From: Cephalotus follicularis
Lineage: Eukaryota > Streptophyta > Magnoliopsida > Oxalidales > Cephalotaceae
Length of the DNA stretch: 64,000 nucleotides
Reading direction: 5' to 3'
NCBI GenBank assembly: GCA_001972305.1
Contig: BDDD01000372.1
Coordinates: forward strand, 87,237 to 151,236
Shown here piece by piece: positions 55,563 through 64,000 of this stretch. The translations under genes and the position numbers were made by a program. Under the pieces are notes generated by a model. It saw only the letters and a program-made list of their open reading frames with translations. It did not search any database and had not been told where the DNA came from. Every line of letters starts with the position of its first letter. Position 1 is the first letter of the stretch.

Positions 55563-58227
55563 TGTGACATCCGTGTCCTAATACGGTCTATGTCTGTGGA
55601 GCCTATGTGGCAATCTGTTTGTCTGTCTAGCGGTTAATTTTTTTTCGGGTATTCATGATATATGCATCAAAGTATTAATAAATTTTTTACCATTTGCGAT
55701 TTCATTCTGATGGTTTTTCTGTATAACAGTTTTACTTTACTTTAAATTAAATGATGTTTTACTGAAAGAACTGCTGAATTCAGAAAATAAGCCAAGTGAT
55801 ATGTCCAATATATCCAAACTCTGTTCATATCGGTTAATTTCTGGACAAAGCCATGTCCGTTTTGGTTAAATATAAAGGAAAAATACAAAAAAAAAGGAGG
55901 AGGATTTTTTTTACCATTTCTCTCTCTCTCCCGCTTCCTNNNNNNNNNNNNNNNNNNNNNNNNNNNNNNNNNNNNNNNNNNNNNNNNNNNNNNNNNNNNN
56001 NNNNNNNNNNNNNNNNNNNNNNNNNNNNNNNNNNNNNNNNNNNNNNNNNNNNNNNNNNNNNNNNNNNNNNNNNNNNNNNNNNNNNNNNNNNNNNNNNNNN
56101 NNNNNNNNNNNNNNNNNNNNNNNNNNNNNNNNNNNNNNNNNNNNNNNNNNNNNNNNNNNNNNNNNNNNNNNNNNNNNNNNNNNNNNNNNNNNNNNNNNNN
56201 NNNNNNNNNNNNNNNNNNNNNNNNNNNNNNNNNNNNNNNNNNNNNNNNNNNNNNNNNNNNNNNNNNNNNNNNNNNNNNNNNNNNNNNNNNNNNNNNNNNN
56301 NNNNNNNNNNNNNNNNNNNNNNNNNNNNNNNNCACGGGTGGCTGTCACGCGTCGGCCAGCGGCGGCGCCTGGGCCCACGCGCAGGTGACCTCCGGCGAGA
56401 AATTTCTGACAGTTTTCCGACTCCGTTTTCCGCAGTGATGTGATCCGTTCCAGTTCCGCTGCGTGATTCTGGCTCTGTGCTCCGTTCTGCCTGTTTCTGG
56501 TAAACTCTGAACTCTGCTCCGTTAATTCTGCTTTATGTTGAATTTTATATTTCTGTATCTGTTTCTGTGATAAAATGAACTTATTTTTGTTTATTATTTT
56601 TGAATTTGGATAAATTGGACAATCATTTGGACTGTTCTAGTGTTTTTATAAAATTATGTTTAAATGAGGTTTAAACGGAAAGTTATTAGTTTTTGTTATA
56701 TGCATGTGTGACAGCGAGTATAAGTTGGAGGTCATGTGTGTCTGTCTGTTTTCTGTTCTGTTTGAAATCTGAAAGTCTGATGTCTGTCTATCGATCTGTC
56801 TGTTCTCTGTCGTCTTGATTCTGATAGTCGGTTGTTCGTCTATCTGTCTGTCTGTACTTTGTTGTGTTTAAATTCTAATAGTCGGTTGTATGCCTATCTG
56901 TCTGTCTGTTTTCAAAGTCTCTGATGTCGGGATCGGCCTTGTAGGCAACCAACTTTAGGCTTGTTGATCTGTTCCGTGAATGGAACGTTTTTCTTTAAAC
57001 CTTTTATTCCTGAAATATGTTTAAGCTTTAATGTTTTAATACATTATGTTAACGTGTTTCAAAAGCTCGCAAGATGATAGTTATAATCTGACGTTATTCT
57101 CAATAATATCTGTATCTGAAAAGAAAATGATTTCTGCATCTCTTGAATCTGTTTTTAAGTCTATTTGAAAGAAATTCTGATTTCAGTATCTGTTAAATCT
57201 GTTTAAATATATCTTGATGCTCTGGGATCTCGGTATTGTATTATATATATATATATATATTTGTTGCCCAGGAGAGGCACTGTCTACACGGTAGACTTTC
57301 TGTTCTGATACTTTGATACGACGGTATCATCGTCTTTCTGTTCTGCTGGACATTCGGCTCGACGGGGCCCAGACGTCAACCTTACCTAGTAGATCCATTG
57401 CATCGTTATATATTAATTCTGTTTTAAACTCTGTTAACCACTACATATATCTTAGTTTTTCTGATGATAAATCTATTTCTGATATAAATCTGACATTCTG
57501 CTGATTCTGTTTTAAAAATCGGATTTTTCGATTTTATTTCTGTTTCTGACTTTCTGTTAAAGTTGTTTTAACCTGTTTTATAAATTAGATTTCTGATTTA
57601 CATTCTTATTTCGTTTAAGTTTGTTTATTCTTCTGGTTATTATTATTTTACACATTTGTTTACGCGAGTAAAACTCTGTGTGAGTCTGTTGTTTCATCGT
57701 ACTAGTCCTGTGAGTTGAACCCTTCTATTTTTTTTAGTTCGGATGTGTTATTCTGTTGAGTTCTGTCTGTCCAAGTAAGTTAGTCTGTTGAGGTAAGACC
57801 ACAATGGTATGTTTATTAGGTTTTGTTTCTTAAAATTCTGCAATTCACGTTTTCTTTACATAAATTGTTTTCTACCTTGATGAAATGGTGGAGCCTTATG
57901 ATTTGTTTTATTTGTGATTTTCCTCCTTCGGGAGTGTGGTTGCTGAAGGTTGAGCCCATTTCATAAACTGTGTTTTTCTTTTCAGGGGGTATTGTCCGAT
58001 AAACGGATATTACATGCCCGTTTTTCGTAAAAATTTAAGAATTAGTTTTATTTTCTGTTTCTTTAATGGTTTTTAGCTAAACTTTGTATATACATTATGT
58101 TTAAAATATATTTCTGAAACTCTTTTCTGCTGAACCCACAAGGTGGGCCTTCATTAAAGGGCTTGGCCCTGCGGTGGACAAGGTCCGGTCCAGTAGGCAC
58201 ATGGGCTGGCTGGGTCGGGTCCTGTCA
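55563..58227. mobile_element. Solo LTR, 2.66 kb, same gypsy family as 33,341, with an assembly gap
   Basis: Starts TGTGACATCCGTGTCC, ends GGGTCCTGTCA, flanked by a perfect ATATG (55,558-55,562 and 58,228-58,232). Collinear with 33,341-36,186 over its whole length, including a TA microsatellite followed by AGAGGCACTGTCTACACG and GACGGGGCCCAGACGTCAAC. The N run replaces the GC-rich leader block that is present in the other copy. The two copies have diverged clearly, so they are separate old insertions and not a duplication. Confidence 0.88.
55940..56332. other. Assembly gap (393 N)
   Basis: Unknown bases. By comparison with the sister LTR the missing stretch corresponds to its GC-rich block around 33,720-34,130. 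The long ORFs made of X across it are artefacts. Confidence 0.95.
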
Positions 58228-58975
58228 ATATGAATTGCGGAAATATCAACAGAAGGAAAGCAACAAATAATTTTTGCATAAACTCAAACCATCTTCTCCA
58301 AGCTGATTTAAAACTCCAAATCGGATCTTAACAAGGACAGATCTGGGACAATTACATACAAATATGGTCTCTAGAACCCATATCTGGATTAGTCAAGCCA
58401 CCTACAAAAATTAGGACAAAAAAACCAAACTAATAAACAAAAACAATAAAATAACAGCAAATAAAAACACATGACAGGTGCGCTTGGCGAGGTAACGGGC
58501 AAGAGAAAGTTTTTTGTTCTTTTAGAGAGAATGTTAGGAATAATTTTTACAATTTTATTTTTCAATATTTAGGGATGTTAATTATTTAAAACTTAAAGTA
58601 TATAAGATTGATATAAATTTTAGCACAGAAACACTAGGTCTTAGTTCAATTCCTTATAAGAAAGCATGTTTGAACCTAAGATCTATAGTTTCCGAGAGTA
58701 TGAATAATTCTTTCCATGTTAATGTGAAAGAAACTTTTTCTTATCCACTAATATTTCACTAATATTTTATAAATTTAACTGTTAGATTTGAAGTATTATG
58801 TACATCATATATGTCAAAATTTAAAACAATTACATTTAAAGAATGCATTAGGAATAATATGAGAGGGACAGAGAGGATTTAAGTGGGGTGTGTTTCTTTT
58901 ATTTAAAAAAAATTAAAAATTAACAGTTGATTTGTTACATAATTGGTTTAAGTTTTTAAAAAAAAACACTATTTG
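58228..58975. repeat. Right half of the diverged repeat pair (blocks A' and B')
   Basis: A' starts AGAAGGAAAGCAACAAATAA (58,252) and matches 55,211-55,535 at most positions; B' (58,860 on) matches 54,745-54,830. Also contains TTCAATTCCTTATAA (58,645), which recurs at 59,457. No gene seen. Confidence 0.6.
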
Positions 58976-59387
58976 TCTCCACACTAGTGTGGAGTCACTC
59001 TTCCACACCCTTCACCATTTCAAAAAAAAATTGTTAATATTTTATAAATCACATCGTTCATTTTAATATTTCATCTATAAAGATCTTACCTGTAATTTTT
59101 TAAGTCAGTTAGATATCTATAAATATTTTATTTTCTTTATTTATACAGAAAGATTGAACAGTTATATGAGTTTCACACAGTGAATTATTTATAACCGTTG
59201 AATTATTATGTATAAATATACAAAAACGGAATATCATAGATATATAATTGACTTAAAAATTTATATGGAAAGTCTCCATAAATAATCATAGATAAAACAT
59301 TAAATTGAACGGTTATATTTATAAAATAAAAACAAAAAATTCTTGAAATGGTGAAGGGTGTGGAGGAGTACTTTCACACTAGTATTC
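58976..59387. mobile_element. MITE with terminal inverted repeats of about 45 bases
   Basis: The left arm (ACTAGTGTGG..TTCCACACCCTTCACCATTT) and the right arm (AAATGGTGAAGGGTGTGGAG.., ending CACTAGTATTC) are inverse copies. The interior is AT-rich and itself partly palindromic. No coding content; target duplication unclear. Confidence 0.75.
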
Positions 59388-59513
59388 TTAAAAAAAATAA
59401 TTATATATACTTATTTATGGGTTTTACTTTTAGATTTTAACAGTGATAGGTCCTAATTCAATTCCTTATAAGGCAACATGCTTGAATTTAAGATCAAGGG
59501 ATTTAGAGAAAGA

Positions 59514-59860
59514 AAAATATTTGTCTCCAAACTAGTGTGAAAAAACTCTCTTACCCACTAATATTTCGTTGATCTATTATTTTTGCCAAGCTTATAAATG
59601 TAACTGTTGGATTTTAGGTTTAGTAGATCATTCATGTCAAATTTAGAACTATCACATAGACACTTAATAATTTCAACCATTATAAGAATTTCTAAGAAAA
59701 TTTATTTAACGGTTGAATTATCGTGTATGAAATGGAATATCTATATATATCTGATTGAATTGATCATTTGTATAAATGATATACATAGATAGAACTTGAA
59801 ATTCAACGGTTAGATATATAAAATATAAATCATAGATGAACGGAATATAAAATAGTCCCT
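59514..59860. mobile_element. Truncated relative of the preceding MITE
   Basis: Starts ATTTGTCTCCAAACTAGTGTG, like the left arm at 58,970, and then diverges into text (AACTGTTGGATTTTAGG, then ATTCATGTCAAATTTAGAAC) that also occurs in altered form at about 58,745-58,835. No matching right arm was found. Confidence 0.5.
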
Positions 59861-59941
59861 CAAGGAAGGCTTTTGGTACAAGAGTATATTACTTCATCAG
59901 GGAATATATTAGTTGTAGATTTGACATCCCTTATAAGATTG

Positions 59942-61439
59942 TGTAAGGCCCGGACCCAGTGGGTCCCTTTTTTATTATACTGTTGGCATACACATCATGT
60001 ACTATACTGTTATTGCATCTGTGTAATAAAATTGATCGACTGGACTGGGTATTTAATACCCGTTTAATTTATAGGATTTCCTGTGCATTTATACTGCTTT
60101 ATTAACTGTTTTGGGGCTTTTATACTAACTTTCGGGTGAGTGAGATCCCTTTGATTTCCACCCACACACTACAAGCAAACCACTGCCACTCATTATTGCT
60201 TAAAAACTCCACTTGCTCCCCTCACAAAGCATTGCACCGCTAGATTCTATATCCTAAACTAAATATCTAATGCACCTACTTATCTCGTTCTCCTTTTCAC
60301 GTTTACTTCACAAGCACAAACACAAAAGCTCACTCTACTCTTCTACTCCCTATTGTCGAGGTTCCCATTGATCAAGGAGGAAGAATTTCTTACTCTTCTA
60401 CTCCCTATTGTCGAGGTTGCCATTGATCAAGGAGGAAGAATTTCTTACTTCTTCTTCTTATTTCCTACATCAAAACTGATTGAATCAACCTTGAAGCTTA
60501 AAGACTTGAGTCTTTTCTCCTCTAACTGATTTCTTTGTAAAGTTCAAGCTCAATCCATTGGTAGAGTATCTCTACCTGAAATGCTTCTTGAAAGCATGTT
60601 TAAAAGCTTTATACAACCTATTTAAGGCTTTCCTAAACTATTTAATGGACTGAAATTGACTAATCTGGACTTTAGGTTAAAAATGAAGGCTTTTGAACTA
60701 AATTGTTTCAAAGGATTTTGGAGCTTTAAAACTAGTTCAAATGGACTTATAAACTGCTAAATGACATTGAAATGAAATTCGGATTGATTTTGGTTGAGAA
60801 ATCAAGCTGAGATAAGCTTTGTTCTTGCTGGAAATCAACCAAAGCGGAGACGCTTTGGCCTGTGTGTTTTTCATTTTCCATAATAGATATGAACACCGTC
60901 AATGCCTAGCTTTAACCGTCAACGCTTTGTTCCTATATCAAAATTTCCAGAACCAGCTTAATCGTCAACACTTTCGTGGTAAACGTCGACGCTTAAGACA
61001 TACAGTACTGAACTGAAGGTGCTTAACTGTCGACGCTTCTTCCTTAGGCGTCGATGCTTAAGGCTTGCAATACTGAGTTTTAAGGTGCTTTAGGTGAATA
61101 CTTCGATACCGTTCCTTTGGGTATCAAAATCCTTTTCCCTGAAACATCAGATGGACTTTTGACACTTGTCTAAAACACTGGAACTAGATTCACTAGAACT
61201 TGCACACATTTACAATGCATTGAGTTTTCTAGGTTTCTCGACGGACTGCGTTGATGCATTCTCCCATGTGCGTTGACGTGATTCGTTCAAAACCATGCAT
61301 CTTGGATTGGATTCCAGGAACTGTACCAATGCTCATCAAAGAGCATCGATGCGTTCTCCTTACTACTACACGTTGTTAAATTGAAAAGACAATCCATCGA
61401 TACTTTTCCACTTGGAAAAGCATCGATGTTTCTTGATTG
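59942..61439. mobile_element. LTR-like segment with GTCGAC repeats, right end uncertain
   Basis: Starts TGTAAGGCCCGGACCC after the pentamer GATTG (59,937-59,941), a typical gypsy LTR opening. From about 60,890 it contains AACGTCGACGCTTAAG / GGCGTCGATGCTTAAGG units like those in the solo LTR at 4,124. GATTG recurs at 61,435-61,439, but the sequence before it does not end in CA, so this may be chance or the edge of another insertion. A 61-base direct repeat (CTCTTCTACTCCCTATTGTC, at about 60,337 and 60,398) lies within. No protein region seen. Confidence 0.4.
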
Positions 61440-62889
61440 TGTTAGAGATAAGTCCTACAAGAAGTTGCCATATTTTGTAATATGTAAACTTATCTTTAAT
61501 GATATTCAATAAAATGTATAATTTGCTATAAATGGCTATGAGTTCATTTAATGTATTTATATTTGAATGTCCTAAGATTAAAGTTGGAGAAACCGATATT
61601 CTTGATGAGATCAAGAAGTGAGAATTGGAACTTCGGTAAAATTTATTCTTAAATCTTCCTGGTCGTAGGATTAAGTACTCAGGGCATGCTTAATTTAATA
61701 AGACCAGCACGTAGTATACCAGCTCGTTTAGAGGATGACTGATCTCATAAGTCATTTTATGGAGACAAGGGAAATACACGTGGGTGAATGAGTTCATTGA
61801 AGCAGACTCACAAGATGGAATGCCCGTATGGAATTTTTATTATACGTCAAACGAACATTCCTGATAGCAGCAGTGTAACAGTGGTCCTTAGACATGAGCC
61901 ACCACTTGTATCTTGTGCATAAGATGCTATACTTTGATGATGCTTACATACATCCTCTAAACATGGGGAGTATACATGTATTGTTTGGGTATGGTAGGTT
62001 TATGGCAGTGATAGGTGAGTTAGCAAGATTGGATCCATCGCTCCTAGTAAAAAGAAAAGATGCTCATAGTGATTGGTCGTTGGCAGAAAATCCCTGGCCA
62101 GGGTAAGAGCAGTGATATGAAGAAAGTGTTCAGATATTACTGGATCATATTAGAGGGGCACCTATAATATGACAGGGTCAATGACATCGAATCATGGTAC
62201 CGTTTAATTGAACTATTAGGGTTTGACGTAATCCATACCCTAGGTTTAATTAGGGTATTGACGATGGAAGGATTAAACATGCACGAACCTGCATATTATG
62301 GTTCAAGGAAAATTCATATTACTGGGGATCAGTATGCATTGCTAGATGTCGATGTTGATTAGTAGAATGCCTGAGATAGAATGATAACCTATCTCGGATA
62401 ATAAAGGATTAAAAGAGTTTTAATTGGAAATATTAATTAAAGTGTTTTCATGTGATGAAAAATGTTTAATTAAATGATTATGAGAATCATGATTTAATCC
62501 TACGGCCAACGTAATAATGAATCTAAAGAGTCACACATAATACAAGTGTTGGTCTCCTATAAAGCGTGATAAAAATCATAAGATAATTTCATGAGACATT
62601 AATATCTACCAAAGACTATGTCTAAATTGCTTAAGGGTTAAGTAGTGAGGGAAGATATTTATTGAAATCCTATCTTATTCATTGATGATCATTAATGTTA
62701 CCTACTAGCATAAGACAAAAGGAAGATCACTTCTCATTAAGACCAGCCCACTTTGAGAAAGTAGAGAGAAGGAAGAGAAAGAGTTTCTCAGGCGATCAAA
62801 AAGGTTGGAGAAAGGAGAAGAAAAGAGAAAGAGTTTCTCTCACGCCCAAAGAGTTGAAAAAAGGAGATCATCTTGGTGTGGATAGCTTT
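61440..62889. other. Repeat-like non-coding DNA, probably part of nested LTR elements
   Basis: Starts TGTTAGAGATAAGTCC, a possible copia-type LTR opening, but no end or partner was found. The text around 61,870-61,960 (CAGTGGTCCTTAGACATGAG) has the feel of a dispersed plant repeat. The frames at 61,894-62,106 and 62,695-62,973 are short and unsupported. Confidence 0.3.
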
Positions 62890-64000
62890 TGTAAGAGCCC
62901 TAAATATTATAAAATATATTTATTGGGCCTTGTAATTATTTTCCCACTTTTTGGGCTGGACCCGAATTTATGACGTAATTATTCGGGCCTTAATGTGGTG
63001 TAAATAATGGTCCCATGCTTAAGAATTATTTTTATTTTGGGCCAAAATTATGAAGTATAAAGTGATTTGGGCCAAGATTAATGTAGGTATTTAGTAATTG
63101 GACTTAAAGGTTACAAGGAGGAGATTTATTGAAGAAGTTAGACCAAAGCCCAAAGCCCAATTAATAGCCAACTTCCCTTTAAACAAATTCGTGAAAACTC
63201 TAGAGCCTTCTTTTAGAAGGTATATAAGGAGAGTCTGGGACATAATTCATGGTTTTGGCATTTACCCACACCCACTGGTGCTGGAAGAATCGAGAGGATG
63301 AAGAAAGTGGAGAGTGGGGACCTGCTGTTGGGGAAAAGGAGGAAGAAGCCAAGAAGAAGGGTCTCTGCCCACACATATATATATTTGTTGAAGGAGTGTG
63401 CCGTCCCCTGGGAAGTAAGGAAATAAAGCAAGTGTAAGAGAAGAGACAACTTGGAGTGTGGTAGCCCTTAGCAAGGAAGGAAGTCCAGGGATTGGGGAGC
63501 AAGAGGACGATCTCCGTTTCCAACCATCTCCAAGTAGGTTGCTCTATACCGAGTGCCTACCAGCATATTTATATATGTAATTATTTTTATGTGTTTTACT
63601 GCTTGTTATTGATTGTCTGTTCTCTGCTTGCTACTTGGTAGATTGTCTGTGAAATTGTATGCATTTTATTCGTTGTTACCATATATATGAATAAGGACCA
63701 AGGCATGAGTTGCATTACACGTGCTTCCTCCTCCATTTAGTGCATCTCTGCATGCACATATAGTGCGCACGCCAAGAATGCCATTGGCAGAGGTGTGGGG
63801 AAAGGGGGATGTGCTTGTTTAGCCTTGCAATCTAGCATGACTACGGGTTGAGCTCCTAGCCGACCAGCACCATCTCCTCTACCACTCCCGAACCTCACTG
63901 CCAGTGATAGAGATGACGTGCTAATGCCATTGTGCAAGGAACTATTGGCAGCACCCGAGGAACCCATATCGTGCGTCCGAGGTGCCATTGCTAGGCACCC
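62890..64000 (+). mobile_element. Possible LTR start running off the right edge
   Basis: A TGTAAGAGCCC opening is followed by many GGGCC/GGCCC words and a TATA box (GGTATATAAGGAG, about 63,219-63,231) with a purine-rich leader, the layout of a gypsy-like LTR U3/R. It could instead be an ordinary promoter. The GC-rich frames near 63,740-63,990 are open on the minus strand for 83 codons but I do not recognise a protein. The end of any element lies beyond the window. Confidence 0.3.

Noticed and set aside
55742-56443. ORFs of nearly 200 codons
   Set aside because: They consist mostly of the N gap.
63737-63988. 83-codon minus-strand ORF at the right edge (MAPRTHDMGSSG...)
   Set aside because: No recognised family, GC-rich, and probably within an LTR-like segment; it cannot be judged without the neighbouring sequence.

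Overview
This window is nuclear DNA from a flowering plant, most likely a eudicot. The signs are short GT-AG introns, an AHK1-type hybrid histidine kinase, a subgroup-4 R2R3-MYB, a peroxisomal ascorbate peroxidase, a POLLENLESS3-like TPR gene, and dense nested LTR elements and MITEs. I cannot name the species from sequence alone.

Layout. 1-1,099: the 5' end of a minus-strand Ty3/gypsy element that runs off the left edge. 1,871-8,150: a transposon-like unit carrying a decayed, intron-containing piece of the DNA-repair nuclease gene MUS81, whose intron has been filled by a 2.65-kb solo LTR. 9,196-9,906: a MITE. 11,118-17,154: a broken Ty1/copia element with a SINE-like insertion in its leader. 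17,749-26,240: a nine-exon peroxisomal ascorbate peroxidase gene (+) whose fifth intron hosts a second broken copia element in antisense. 26,595-28,358: a four-exon POLLENLESS3-like TPR gene (-), convergent with the peroxidase. 29.3-37.8 kb: a repeat nest with three related MITEs and two solo gypsy LTRs, one carrying a three-tier minisatellite. 40,441-40,686: an unidentified coding scrap. 42,034-42,824: a repressor-type R2R3-MYB (+). 44,972-45,965: a small three-exon gene for an 87-residue protein (-). 46,100-46,173: tRNA-Ile(AAU). 47,094-53,809: a 13-exon AHK1-like osmosensing histidine kinase (-). 54.7-64.0 kb: a second repeat nest with a solo LTR of the same family as the one at 33 kb (holding a 393-base assembly gap), MITEs and LTR-like edges running off the right end.

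The host genes do not form an operon-like unit. They are independent genes: hydrogen-peroxide detoxification, cell-cycle or meiotic TPR protein, phenylpropanoid-type transcriptional repressor, osmosensing phosphorelay receptor, and one small unknown. Exon joins were worked out by hand from splice signals, reading phase and remembered family sequences; all three long genes close in frame.

I found no clearly new biological system. The items most worth a second look are the captured MUS81 fragment next to a second gene scrap, the small gene with a six-codon first exon, the cluster of mitotic (MSA-type) promoter motifs at the TPR gene, the GC-AG intron and odd tail of the peroxidase, and the shared 3' module of three otherwise different solo LTRs.
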